A stretch of 64,000 nt of DNA from Sinomonas gamaensis (GTDB lineage: Bacteria > Actinomycetota > Actinomycetes > Actinomycetales > Micrococcaceae): assembly GCF_005876955.1 (NCBI RefSeq), contig NZ_SSCL01000010.1, positions 65,587 to 129,586 of the forward strand. The letters are read 5' to 3'. A program made the translations under genes and the position numbers. A model generated the notes under the pieces. It was not told where the DNA came from. It saw only the letters and a list, made by a program, of their open reading frames with translations, and made no database searches. Shown here piece by piece: positions 53,189-61,781 of this stretch; the first letter of the stretch is position 1, and every line of letters starts with the position of its first letter.

Positions 53189-53596
53189 GTGGTTTCGCGC
53201 AACACCCTCCTCGCGTTCTTGGAAGCGAAGCTGGCGTACGAAATTGACGTCGTCGCCGCACACGGCGCCCAGGCCGAGGGCACCGCCGTCATCATCGACA
53301 CCCGCAAGCAACACTCCTGGGATCACGGGCACATCGCCGGTGCCCTCCACCTGCCGACAACCGCTCTGGACGCCCCGCTCACTCTGCCCCGCGATCGAAC
53401 CCTCATCGTCTACGGGTGGGGTCCCGGCTGCAACGGCGCAACCGCCACGGCCTACCGCCTGCTCTCCGAGGGGTATGACGTGCGCGAGCTGGTGGGCGGG
53501 TACGAATACTGGGTGAGGAACGGCTTCGCGGTGGAGCGCGCTGGGTCGGTTGGCCGGCGTAGCGCTGACCCGCTCGTCACTGCCGAACTGGATTAG
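53189..53596 (+). CDS. Rhodanese-like domain protein
   Basis: A 135-residue single rhodanese domain with VIIDTRKQHSWDHGHIAGALHLP and a catalytic-loop cysteine, Cys81, in WGPGCNGATATAYRLL. It may transfer sulfur or bind an oxyanion; the substrate is unknown. GTG starts three bases after the amidohydrolase stop, so it is the last gene of the D-amino-acid run. The 200 bp that follow hold only the promoter of the next regulator. Confidence 0.87.
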   Translation: MVSRNTLLAFLEAKLAYEIDVVAAHGAQAEGTAVIIDTRKQHSWDHGHIAGALHLPTTALDAPLTLPRDRTLIVYGWGPGCNGATATAYRLLSEGYDVRELVGGYEYWVRNGFAVERAGSVGRRSADPLVTAELD

Positions 53597-53762
53597 GTTC
53601 GGGCTGCGTCTGGCGGCTGCGCTAGGCCTGTACCCTCGCGAGGAACTGGGGCGAAAGGCCTGAAGCGACGCTATTGCCCCGCGGTCCAGCGGGTGGTGGG
53701 GCGTTGGGCCGCACTCCAGTGCGAGAGGAACTGCACCGGGTACTGTTGAAGCGGACCTCTCC

Positions 53763-53792
53763 TTGACAGGATTCTGTGACCGATGCCATAGT
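53763..53792 (+). promoter_or_regulatory. Promoter of the GntR gene (probably leaderless mRNA)
   Basis: TTGACA (53763-53768) and CATAGT (53787-53792) with 18-bp spacing. The ATG at 53799 falls at the expected transcription start, and no Shine-Dalgarno precedes it. Confidence 0.65.
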
Positions 53793-53798
53793 TGCGGA

Positions 53799-54518
53799 AT
53801 GAGCTTGTCCGACAGCCGTACAGCCCGACAGGCTGGTATAGCCGGAGATTCCCGACCTCTCGCCCGCCTCAGCGCGGGGGAGGCCGTCCTCGCGGAGCTC
53901 CGGTCGGAGATCGAGTCGGGCCGCGTTCCCGTCGGGTCCAAGCTGCCTGCCGAGGCCGCGCTTGCCGCGCGCTACGGCGTCAGCCGCTCGGTGGTCCGTG
54001 AGGCGCTGCGCTCGTGTGCCGCGCTGGGCCTCACTGAAACCCACACCGGCAAGGGAACGTTCGTCGTCTCCGGCAGCGTGTCGAGCGACCTCGTCCTCGG
54101 ACGGTATTCGGCGCGGGATCTCACCGAGGCACGCCCCCACATCGAGGTCCCCGCGGCCGGTCTTGCGGCCGTCCGCCGCAGCGAGGAGGACCTTGCAACC
54201 CTCAAGGGAATCGTCGCGGACATGGCCCTCGAGGACGATCCTGCCTCCTGGGTTGCCCTCGACGCCACGTTCCACGGGCTGATTGCCCGCGCGAGCGGCA
54301 ACAAGGTGTTCGAGAGCGTCGTCGCCGACCTCCGCGACGCGCTCGCAAATCAGTCTGAGACCCTCAACCTCGTCGCGGATCGCCAGCGCGCGTCCGACGT
54401 GGAGCACCGCAAGATCCTCACGGCGATCGAGGCCGGCTCGGCTGAGCTCGCTAGCGCAGCGATGGCCGAGCATCTTGCGGCCGTCACCGAAGCCGTCGAA
54501 TCCCTCCGCAACCACTGA
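53799..54518 (+). CDS. FadR-type GntR transcriptional regulator
   Basis: A 239-residue GntR/FadR-family regulator. The winged helix is GEAVLAELRSEIESGRVPVGSKLPAEAALAARYGVSRSVVREALRSC, with the wing THTGKGTFVV. The C-terminal FCD-type helical ligand domain carries His residues (FHGLIARASGN, EHRKILTAIEAG) as expected for metal-assisted binding of a carboxylate. It probably controls the asparaginase-aspartase-permease genes that follow; the ligand (Asp/Asn-related) is inferred. The in-frame start 12 codons upstream falls on the -35 promoter element. Confidence 0.88.
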   Translation: MSLSDSRTARQAGIAGDSRPLARLSAGEAVLAELRSEIESGRVPVGSKLPAEAALAARYGVSRSVVREALRSCAALGLTETHTGKGTFVVSGSVSSDLVLGRYSARDLTEARPHIEVPAAGLAAVRRSEEDLATLKGIVADMALEDDPASWVALDATFHGLIARASGNKVFESVVADLRDALANQSETLNLVADRQRASDVEHRKILTAIEAGSAELASAAMAEHLAAVTEAVESLRNH

Positions 54519-54561
54519 TCCAGCCCCGTCCGTACGCCCTTTCATCGATCCTCAGAGAGCC

Positions 54562-55578
54562 ATGTCTTCTGCCACCGCCCCATCCCTGATCGCCACCGCC
54601 CACGTTCCGCTCGCCGTGCAGATCCGCGGCGATCTCGTCGAGGGCGTCCACTACGGCAGTGTCGCGGCCACCGACTCTGACGGCGGGCTGCTCTGGGAAG
54701 TCGGGGACGCCTCCGCCCTGTTCTATCCGCGGTCGGCGCTCAAGCCGCTCCAGGCCGTCGCGCTCGTCCGCGCCGGGCTCGAGCTGCCGCAGGAGCTCCT
54801 GGCGCTGGCCGCCGCGAGCCACAGCGGTGCGCCGGTACACCGTGAGGGCACGCTCCGGATCCTGGCGCGCCACGGCCTCGACGTCTCCGCTCTGGAGAAC
54901 ACGCTCGATCTCCCGTACGGCGCTGCCGAGCGCGAGGCATGGCTCCGCTCGGGCGGCCACGCGGACCGCGTGTGCCAGAACTGCTCCGGAAAGCACGCCG
55001 CGATGGCCGCCGTGTGCACGCTGAACGGGTGGGAGGTGAGCGGGTACCTCGATCCGGGACATCCGCTCCAGCGGCTCGTCGCCGATGTCGTTGCCGAGCT
55101 CACGGGGGACGAGATCACCGAGTGGACCACGGACGGGTGCGGGACGCCCCTTCCAGCCGTGACGCTGGCGGGCATGGCCCGCGCCTACGGCCGCCTCGCG
55201 CGAGCAGGAGCCCACGACGGCGCATCAGGCGCCGAGGCTATCGTCGCCCGCGCGATGGCAGCGTATCCCGAGATGGTCGCCGGCGAGGGCCGCGACGTCA
55301 CCCGCCTCATGCGGCTCCTGCCCGGCGCGGTCGCGAAGGACGGCTTCGAAGGCGTCCAGCTCGTCGGGCTGGCCGACGGCCGAGCGGTCGCCGTCAAGAT
55401 CTCCGACGGCGGGGACCGCGCCCGCATGCCCGTCACCGTGCGCGCGCTCGCCGCGCTCGGCGTCCCGGAAGCGGGCACCGACGGCGCCCTCGCACCCCTC
55501 GCGGCCGCGCCCGTGCTCGGGGGCGGGCGTCCCGTGGGCGTCCTCACCGCGCTCGAGGACCCGTTCCCCGAGGCCTGA
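54562..55578 (+). CDS. Asparaginase (Asparaginase_II/AnsA-like family)
   Basis: A 338-residue asparaginase of the Rhizobium etli-type Asparaginase_II family, unrelated to bacterial type I/II enzymes. Characteristic stretches are FYPRSALKPLQAVALV (Ser-x-x-Lys active-site region), CQNCSGKHAAMAAVC and TTDGCGTPLPAVTLAGMARAY. It would convert L-asparagine to aspartate and ammonia in the cytoplasm. ATG 54562 follows a weak CAGAGAG. It sits between the GntR regulator and aspartase, forming a pathway Asn to Asp to fumarate. Confidence 0.9.
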   Translation: MSSATAPSLIATAHVPLAVQIRGDLVEGVHYGSVAATDSDGGLLWEVGDASALFYPRSALKPLQAVALVRAGLELPQELLALAAASHSGAPVHREGTLRILARHGLDVSALENTLDLPYGAAEREAWLRSGGHADRVCQNCSGKHAAMAAVCTLNGWEVSGYLDPGHPLQRLVADVVAELTGDEITEWTTDGCGTPLPAVTLAGMARAYGRLARAGAHDGASGAEAIVARAMAAYPEMVAGEGRDVTRLMRLLPGAVAKDGFEGVQLVGLADGRAVAVKISDGGDRARMPVTVRALAALGVPEAGTDGALAPLAAAPVLGGGRPVGVLTALEDPFPEA

Positions 55579-55623
55579 GCAGACTTTCCCATGCCGAACC
55601 GAACCTCCCAGAAAGGCCCTGCC

Positions 55624-57060
55624 ATGACCCTTGCGCCCGAGACGCTCGACGGAGAGCAGCTCGACGGAGGCTACCGTGTGGACCACGACCTCCTCGGCGA
55701 CCGCCGTGTCCCCGCGGACGCCTATTGGGGCGTGCACACGCTCCGCGCCGTGGAGAACTTCCCCATCACCGGCCAGCCGCTCTCGACCAACCCCCACCTC
55801 GTGCGGGGGCTCGCCGCGGTGAAGCTTGCCGCCGCCCGGGCCAATCAGGAGCTCGGGCTGCTGGACGCCGAACGCGGCGCCGCCATCGAGAAGGCCTGCC
55901 TCGAGATCCTCGACGGGCACTTCGCGGACCAGTTCGTGGTCGACGTGATCCAGGGCGGTGCGGGGACGTCGTCGAACATGAACGCCAACGAGGTTATTGC
56001 CAACCGTGCGCTCGAGCTGCTCGGCCATGCGAAGGGCTACTACGCCGCCCTGCACCCGAACGACCACGTCAATCTCAGCCAATCGACCAATGACGTCTAC
56101 CCGACCGCGGTGCGCGTCGCCACCGTGTACGGCATCGAGGGCCTCCTGACTGCCCTCGCCACCCTCGAGGAGGCCTTCGCCGAGAAGGCCACGGAGTTCC
56201 GGACCGTCGTGAAGATGGGACGCACCCAGCTCCAAGACGCGGTGCCGATGACGCTCGGGCAGGAGTTCGGCACCTACGCCGTCACCATCGGCGAGGACCG
56301 GGAACGGCTGCGCGAGGCGTCGCGGCTCGTCCACGAGATCAACCTCGGGGCCACCGCGATCGGCACCGGCCTCAACGCGCCCGCCGGCTACGCCGAAGCC
56401 GCCTGCCGGCACCTCGGCGAGGCGACAGGCCTTCCACTCGTGACCGCCGTCGACCTCATCGAGGCGACCCAGGACATGGGCGCGTTCGTGCACCTCTCCG
56501 GCGTCCTCAAGCGCGTTGCGGTCAAGCTCTCCAAGATCTGCAACGACCTCCGGCTCCTCTCCTCCGGGCCCCGAGCCGGTCTCGGGGAGATCAACCTCCC
56601 TGCCGTCCAGTCGGGCTCGTCGATCATGCCCGGGAAGATCAACCCGGTCATCCCGGAGGTCGTCAGCCAGGTCGCCTACGAGGTCATCGGCAACGACGTG
56701 ACCATCACGATGGCCGCCGAGGCCGGTCAGCTCCAGCTCAACGCGTTCGAGCCGGTCATCGTGCACAGCCTCCACAAGAGCATCAGCCATCTCGAGGCCG
56801 CGTGCCAGACGCTCACCGAGCGCTGCGTGCGCGGAATCACCGCCAATGCCGAGCGCCTGCGCGCCAGCGTGGAGCATTCGATCGGCCTCGTGACGGCGCT
56901 CAACCCCTACCTCGGTTACGCCGCCGCGACGTCGATCGCCCAAGAGGCCCTCACAACGGGGCGCGGTGTCGCCGAACTCGTGCTCGAGCGCGGCCTCCTC
57001 ACGGCAGAACGGCTCGAGGAACTGCTCCGCCCCGAACGGCTCGCAAACCTTACAGCGTGA
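55624..57060 (+). CDS. aspA: Aspartate ammonia-lyase
   Basis: A 478-residue fumarase/aspartase-superfamily lyase converting L-aspartate to fumarate and ammonia. The signature loop GSSIMPGKINPV lies about residue 333, GGAGTSSNMNANEVIANRAL and HVNLSQSTNDVYPTA are substrate-site segments, and KMGRTQLQDAVPMTLGQEF is typical of aspartase. The first 20 residues are a variable extension. ATG 55624 has AGAAAGG upstream. It uses the product of the preceding asparaginase. Confidence 0.94.
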   Translation: MTLAPETLDGEQLDGGYRVDHDLLGDRRVPADAYWGVHTLRAVENFPITGQPLSTNPHLVRGLAAVKLAAARANQELGLLDAERGAAIEKACLEILDGHFADQFVVDVIQGGAGTSSNMNANEVIANRALELLGHAKGYYAALHPNDHVNLSQSTNDVYPTAVRVATVYGIEGLLTALATLEEAFAEKATEFRTVVKMGRTQLQDAVPMTLGQEFGTYAVTIGEDRERLREASRLVHEINLGATAIGTGLNAPAGYAEAACRHLGEATGLPLVTAVDLIEATQDMGAFVHLSGVLKRVAVKLSKICNDLRLLSSGPRAGLGEINLPAVQSGSSIMPGKINPVIPEVVSQVAYEVIGNDVTITMAAEAGQLQLNAFEPVIVHSLHKSISHLEAACQTLTERCVRGITANAERLRASVEHSIGLVTALNPYLGYAAATSIAQEALTTGRGVAELVLERGLLTAERLEELLRPERLANLTA

Positions 57061-57123
57061 ACGAGTCCCAGCCCCAACCATCCCCCTCCCACCCCGCCTC
57101 ACACCTCCACAGAAAGGACACAG

Positions 57124-58656
57124 ATGTCCTCGCCTGATTCCCGCCCGCAGGGCAACTCCACGATCCCGGACCACCTTGAGGACCACGGCCACGCCCACTC
57201 CACGGACCATGTGATCCACGCGGAGGATGCCGGCTACCACAAGGGCCTCAAGGCCCGGCAGATCCAGATGATCGCCATCGGCGGCGCGATCGGCACCGGC
57301 CTTTTCCTCGGCGCCGGTGGCCGCCTCGCCGCAGCCGGCCCATCGCTGGTGCTCTCGTACGCGATCTGCGGCGCATTCGTGTTCCTGATCCTGCGGGCGC
57401 TCGGCGAACTCGTGCTCCACCGTCCGTCGTCGGGCTCCTTCGTCTCCTACGCCCGCGAGTTCTTCGGCGAGAAGGCGGCGTTCGTCTCCGGCTGGTTCTA
57501 CTGGATCAACTGGGCCATGACTACGATCGTCGACACGACGGCCGCAGCGCTCTACATGAACTTCTTCGGCAAGTACGTGCCCTGGATCGCGGCGGTGCCC
57601 CAGTGGGCGTGGGCGCTCATCGCCCTCGTGCTCGTGCTCTCGCTCAACCTCGTCTCGGTGAAGGTCTTCGGCGAGATGGAATTCTGGTTCGCCCTCATCA
57701 AGGTCGCGGCCCTCGTGACCTTCCTGGTCCTCGGCATCTACTTCGTCATCTTCGGCACCCCTACCGGCGGCCAGGTCGGCTTCAGCCTCATCTCCGACCA
57801 CGGCGGCATCTTCCCGATGGGCATCATGCCCATGATCGTGCTCATGCAGGGCGTCGTCTTCGCCTACGCCTCGGTCGAGCTCGTCGGCACCGCCGCGGGC
57901 GAGACGCAGAACCCCGAGAAGATCATGCCCAAGGCCATCAACTCGGTCGTCGTGCGGATCGCGGTGTTCTACGTGGGCTCCGTGATCCTGCTCAGCCTCC
58001 TCCTGCCGTACACGGACTACCAGAAGGGCGTCAGCCCGTTCGTGACGTTCTTCGGCCACATCGGCGTGGGCGGCGTGGACGTGATCATGAACCTCGTGGT
58101 CCTCACCGCCTCCCTCTCCTCGCTCAACGCCGGCCTCTACTCGACCGGCCGCATCCTCCGGTCCATGGCAGCCGCTGGCTCCGCCCCCAAGTTCGCCCTC
58201 CGCATGAACAAGGCCGGCGTTCCTTACGGCGGCATCGCCATCACAGCCGCGGTCTCCCTCCTGGGCGTCCCGCTGAACTACCTCGTCCCCTCCGACGCCT
58301 TCGAGATCGTGCTCAACGTCGCCTCCGTCGGCATCATCAGCACCTGGGCCGCGATCATCCTGTGCCAGATCCAGCTCCAGCGGTGGGCCAAGAAGGGCTG
58401 GACCGAGCGGCCGAAGTTCCGCATGATCGGTGCCCCCTACACCGGCTACGCCACATTGGTATTCCTCGCGATCGTGCTCGCCATGATCCTGATCGACTCG
58501 CCCTGGACCCTCCTGGCAACCGCCGTGGCATGCGTGCTCATGGTCATCGGCTGGTACGCCTGCCGCGAGCGGATTCACGAGATCGCGGCGGCTCGGGAGG
58601 GCTACACCGGAGCCGCGCCCGTCGTCGCCAACAGGCCGGCGGCACGCCGCAAGTAA
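57124..58656 (+). CDS. ansP: L-asparagine permease, amino acid transporter
   Basis: A 510-residue twelve-helix APC-family permease. The N-terminal 40 residues are a His/Asp-rich cytosolic extension ([19 protein letters not shown]). The core starts [28 protein letters not shown], the classical amino-acid/H+ symporter signature, with [11 protein letters not shown]-type helix 3 and [27 protein letters not shown]. The context with asparaginase and aspartase supports asparagine/aspartate uptake. AGAAAGGA precedes the ATG. An inverted repeat follows. Confidence 0.9.
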   Translation: MSSPDSRPQGNSTIPDHLEDHGHAHSTDHVIHAEDAGYHKGLKARQIQMIAIGGAIGTGLFLGAGGRLAAAGPSLVLSYAICGAFVFLILRALGELVLHRPSSGSFVSYAREFFGEKAAFVSGWFYWINWAMTTIVDTTAAALYMNFFGKYVPWIAAVPQWAWALIALVLVLSLNLVSVKVFGEMEFWFALIKVAALVTFLVLGIYFVIFGTPTGGQVGFSLISDHGGIFPMGIMPMIVLMQGVVFAYASVELVGTAAGETQNPEKIMPKAINSVVVRIAVFYVGSVILLSLLLPYTDYQKGVSPFVTFFGHIGVGGVDVIMNLVVLTASLSSLNAGLYSTGRILRSMAAAGSAPKFALRMNKAGVPYGGIAITAAVSLLGVPLNYLVPSDAFEIVLNVASVGIISTWAAIILCQIQLQRWAKKGWTERPKFRMIGAPYTGYATLVFLAIVLAMILIDSPWTLLATAVACVLMVIGWYACRERIHEIAAAREGYTGAAPVVANRPAARRK

Positions 58657-58688
58657 AGGATCGCCGGGTCACAGCGGACGACCCAACG

Positions 58689-58758
58689 ACGACGGACGGC
58701 TCCCCGACTTCCACGCTCACACCACGTGTGGGCTTGGATCCGGGGAGCTGTCCGTCGT
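58689..58758. other. Long inverted repeat downstream of ansP
   Basis: ACGACGGACGGCTCCCCG (58689-58706) and CGGGGAGCTGTCCGTCGT (58741-58758) pair at 17 of 18 positions around a loop with a smaller CACAC/GTGTG hairpin. It probably acts as terminator or mRNA-stabilising structure after ansP. In the rest of the 58657-59086 gap I see no gene, only weak unassigned frames. Confidence 0.55.
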
Positions 58759-59086
58759 GCGTTAGTGAGCCAGTTCGTCCTGTCTGGGAGAGGCCGAAAC
58801 CCATGAGCATGGCCATGGCCCGCGCCTTCCTGCTGGGTCTGGAGGACGCGCTGGCGGGCGATGCGGGCGCTGTCATGGCTGGCGGTGACGCAGACCGGGA
58901 TCCTGTCGGCAGCGTGCTCCTGGGTGGACGGCTCGGAATCGTTGACCAGGACGCTGGCCCCCTCTGCCTTTCACTCGCTCTCAGATTGTTGCCGGGTGCC
59001 TGTTGCCACGATTTCGGTGATTACGTTATCGCCCAAGTCGACTTCTTCAGCAGCGCTTCCGACGCCGACGCCCTTGGGGTCGGTCC

Positions 59087-59653
59087 CTATCGCGTAGCCT
59101 CAACCTCCGTGGCAAGCAGCCCGTCGGCGATGATCCCGAGCATCGGCTTCACGGCGTCGGCGGGAAGCTCGCTGTTGTCGGCCACCGCAGCAACACCGCC
59201 CACGAGCCGCGAGAGCTGCATCGCCTCGACATCGGGACGCAGCGCAGCCCCGAGGGCCTCGACGATGCGCTGATTGGCGGCGAGATACGTCTGGCACTTC
59301 GTCGCGAAGGGAGAGTCTGGGTCGCCGAGCGCGGCAGTGATCCGCGCGGCCGCACCCTTGTGCTCGGTCAGCATCGCCGCGTAGTCAGTCAGCCAGCTGA
59401 GTAGCCGCTCCCGTGCGGACCCCTCCAGCGCGAGCGCCCTGTCGACGGCGGCATTGACCCTTTCCGCCCAGGCTTCGAGGACCGCGTCGTACAGCTCGTC
59501 CTTCGTCGCGAAATGGCGGTAGAGCGTCCCGGCACCGACTTCGGCGCCTTTCGCGACCTCGTCCATCGATACGGCGTCGAAGCCCTTGGCACGGAAGAGC
59601 GCCCGCGCAACCTCCACGATCCGATCGCGGTTGCGGCGAGCGTCAGCACGCAC
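59087..59653 (-). CDS. TetR/AcrR family transcriptional regulator
   Basis: A 188-residue TetR repressor. The DNA-binding part is RNRDRIVEVARALFRAKGFDAVSMDEVAKGAEVGAGTLYRHFATKDELY (about 5-52) and the rest is a helical ligand domain of the SbtR-like kind. GTG 59653 is chosen because GGGAGGAAG lies nine bases before it and the longer frame runs through the operator/promoter region. It is divergent from a DHA2-type efflux gene and expected to repress it through CGGAGACTGTCTCCG. The inducer is unknown. Confidence 0.88.
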   Translation of the reverse strand: MRADARRNRDRIVEVARALFRAKGFDAVSMDEVAKGAEVGAGTLYRHFATKDELYDAVLEAWAERVNAAVDRALALEGSARERLLSWLTDYAAMLTEHKGAAARITAALGDPDSPFATKCQTYLAANQRIVEALGAALRPDVEAMQLSRLVGGVAAVADNSELPADAVKPMLGIIADGLLATEVEATR

Positions 59654-59680
59654 TGAAAACCACTTCCTCCCAAAAGGCCC

Positions 59681-59710
59681 TTGCAAAAGCGGAGACTGTC
59701 TCCGTATAGT
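59681..59710 (+). promoter_or_regulatory. MFS efflux promoter with operator in the spacer
   Basis: TTGCAA (59681-59686) and TATAGT (59705-59710) have 18-bp spacing. The perfect 7+1+7 palindrome CGGAGACTGTCTCCG (59690-59704) fills the spacer, and a second weak half-site pair (GGAG...CTCC) lies just downstream. Repressor binding would directly exclude polymerase. Confidence 0.72.
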
Positions 59711-59775
59711 CATAACCGGAGTATCTCTCCTCTTAGTGTACGTCAGCCTCCCTCCGGCTAGAACAGGACACCCAC

Positions 59776-61185
59776 ATGCCTTCCACCACCGCCACCCGCG
59801 AGTCGGCCGGGATCGCATCATCGAGCCGCCGCGCCACGAGCGCTGGCCTCTGGCTCGTCATGCTGGCCCAACTCATGCTCGTCCTCGACGCGACAGTCGT
59901 GAACGTCGCGCTTCCCCACATCGCAACCGATCTCAACTTCACCCGGGCCGAGCTCAGCTGGGTCCTCAACGGCTACGCCCTGGCCTTCGGCGGCCTCCTG
60001 CTGCTAGGAGGCCGAGTCGGCGATGTCCTCGGACGGCGCCGCACCTTCCTCGTGGGGATCGGAGCCTTCACACTGTTCTCGCTCCTCGGCGGCCTGGCCA
60101 CCTCGCCCGGCCTGCTGGTCGGCGCCCGCGCCCTGCAGGGTCTCGGCGCAGCCTTCGCCGCACCGAGCGTGCTGGCCCTCATCACGACGACGGCGCAGGG
60201 CGAAGGCGCGCGGAATCGAGCGCTCGCGCTGTTCTCGGCTATCGCCTCGATGGGTGGTGCCCTCGGGCTCATCCTCGGGGGCGTGCTCACGGACACCGCC
60301 AACTGGCGGTGGACCCTGTTCATCAACGTGCCCATCGGCGTCGTCGTCCTGCTCGCAGTGCCCCGCCTCGTCGACGAGACCCCTCGCCGCCCCGGACGCT
60401 TCGATGTTCTCGGAGCATCCTCCGCTACAGGCGGCGCAGTGGCCATCGTCTGGGCGCTCATCCAGGCCCCTGACTATGGCTGGCTCAGCACCCGCACCGT
60501 CGGCGGCTTCGCAGTGGGCGTCGCACTCTTCGCCCTGCTTGCCGTCACCGAACGTCGAGTGGCGCACCCCCTGCTGAGCCCGCAGTTGCTCCGCAGCCCG
60601 AGCAGGGTAGGCGCGCTGGCCGCGATGGCTGCCACCTACGGCGGGATGCTCGCGATGTTCTTCCTCATGGTCCAGTACCTCGAGGATGACCTGCGCTTCT
60701 CGCCCTTGGTGACGGGGCTGGCCTTCCTGCCGATGCCCTTGAGCATCTTCGGGATGTCACGGATCATTCCCCGGCTCGTCGAGCGCGTCGGGGCGGTTCG
60801 CCTGGTCATCCTCGGCGCAGCCCTCCGAGTGGTCGCCTTCCTGCCGCTCACGCAGCTGAATTCAGGCACTCCCTTCGCCGTCGTGGCCCTCGCCCTCGTC
60901 TGCACCGGAATCTCCGCCGGCCTGACGTTCATGCCGCTCACGACGCTCGCGCTCCGCGACGTCGAACCCGAGCACGCGGGATCGGCCTCGGGGCTCTTCC
61001 AGACCATGCAGCAGCTAGGCGGGGCGGTCGGGCTGGCCATCGTCGCCTCGACGTACGCGGCGTTCGCCGTCCCGGGCGACTTCGTGATCGGGGGGCGAGC
61101 CGGGTTCTGGTCGGCGACGTTCCTCTCATTCCTCGCGCTTGCTGCCGTCGCCGCACTGGCCCTGAGGAACCGGAAATCTGCCTAG
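59776..61185 (+). CDS. DHA2-type MFS drug efflux transporter
   Basis: A 469-residue fourteen-helix MFS exporter. It opens LWLVMLAQLMLVLDATVVNVALPHIATDL, which is the DHA2 motif D1 (LDxTVVNVALP), then has GGRVGDVLGRRRTF (motif A), and GGALGLILGGVLTDTANWRWTLFINVPIG (motif C plus WRW). It would extrude hydrophobic drugs by proton antiport; the substrate is unknown. Regulated by the divergent TetR through the promoter palindrome. A hairpin lies directly after its stop. Confidence 0.92.
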   Translation: MPSTTATRESAGIASSSRRATSAGLWLVMLAQLMLVLDATVVNVALPHIATDLNFTRAELSWVLNGYALAFGGLLLLGGRVGDVLGRRRTFLVGIGAFTLFSLLGGLATSPGLLVGARALQGLGAAFAAPSVLALITTTAQGEGARNRALALFSAIASMGGALGLILGGVLTDTANWRWTLFINVPIGVVVLLAVPRLVDETPRRPGRFDVLGASSATGGAVAIVWALIQAPDYGWLSTRTVGGFAVGVALFALLAVTERRVAHPLLSPQLLRSPSRVGALAAMAATYGGMLAMFFLMVQYLEDDLRFSPLVTGLAFLPMPLSIFGMSRIIPRLVERVGAVRLVILGAALRVVAFLPLTQLNSGTPFAVVALALVCTGISAGLTFMPLTTLALRDVEPEHAGSASGLFQTMQQLGGAVGLAIVASTYAAFAVPGDFVIGGRAGFWSATFLSFLALAAVAALALRNRKSA

Positions 61186-61195
61186 AAGGGACCCG

Positions 61196-61245
61196 CAAAA
61201 AGCGCAGCCGCTCCGATGAATGAGCTCATCGAGGCGGCTGCGCTA
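61196..61245 (-). terminator. Hairpin terminator after MFS gene (T-run on minus strand)
   Basis: AGCGCAGCCGC and GCGGCTGCGCT flank a second pair GATGA/TCATC, giving a stem of about 16 bp. The T-run (AAAAAG on plus) is on the minus-strand side, so it would terminate minus-strand RNA best. It may act on both strands. Confidence 0.6.
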
Positions 61246-61368
61246 TGCAAGCGCTCGGTCGTCGAGTCCGACTTGGTACCGGGAGTGGGGGGAGCCCTCG
61301 CCCGAGCCGGGCGAGACATGGTGTACGGTTGCTTGCTGCACAACAGCCGGCAGGAAGGAAGAAACACC

Positions 61369-61671
61369 GTGGCCGCCGACTATGACGACCTCCGCCCCGA
61401 GGTTAGGGAATCCCAGCAGGACTCGCTCGCGGCGGTCAAGTCAGCCAACGCTCCCGACCCCCGAAGCGTGGTGCGCGACCTCGACAGCGAGGAGTACCAG
61501 GAGGATGCCGAGATCCCGGGCGGCGAGTTCGTCGACGGGGAGCTCACTGTCCACCTCGTTCCCCAAGGCGAGGATGAATTCGTGTGCCAGTCCTGTTTCC
61601 TAGTCCGGCACCGCTCCCAGATCGCCCGAATGGACGCCACGGGCGTCTACTGCCGCGACTGCGAGGCCTGA
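61369..61671 (+). CDS. DUF4193 zinc-ribbon-like protein
   Basis: A 100-residue actinobacterial DUF4193 protein. It has an acidic N-terminal 60 residues (DYDDLRPEVRE start, as in the family) and a C-terminal zinc ribbon with CQSC at 73-76 and CRDC at 95-98. The function is unproven. GTG 61369 is preceded by GGAAGGAAG. It is a single gene between the MFS transporter and the convergent peptidase. Confidence 0.88.
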   Translation: MAADYDDLRPEVRESQQDSLAAVKSANAPDPRSVVRDLDSEEYQEDAEIPGGEFVDGELTVHLVPQGEDEFVCQSCFLVRHRSQIARMDATGVYCRDCEA

Positions 61672-61781
61672 ACGCCGCCCGCCGAACCCGCGATTTCAGT
61701 CGAGGGACTGCTATTGGACGGTTGCTGTGGCCGTCATACGCAGCCCACCCGGTGCGCTCGAAGGAATTCGGGCCGACGCTG

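Noticed and set aside
55225-58578. Open frame of over 1100 codons antisense to asparaginase, aspA and ansP
   Set aside because: Antisense shadow of three well-identified genes, with low-complexity His/Asp/Gly-rich translation and no start signal.
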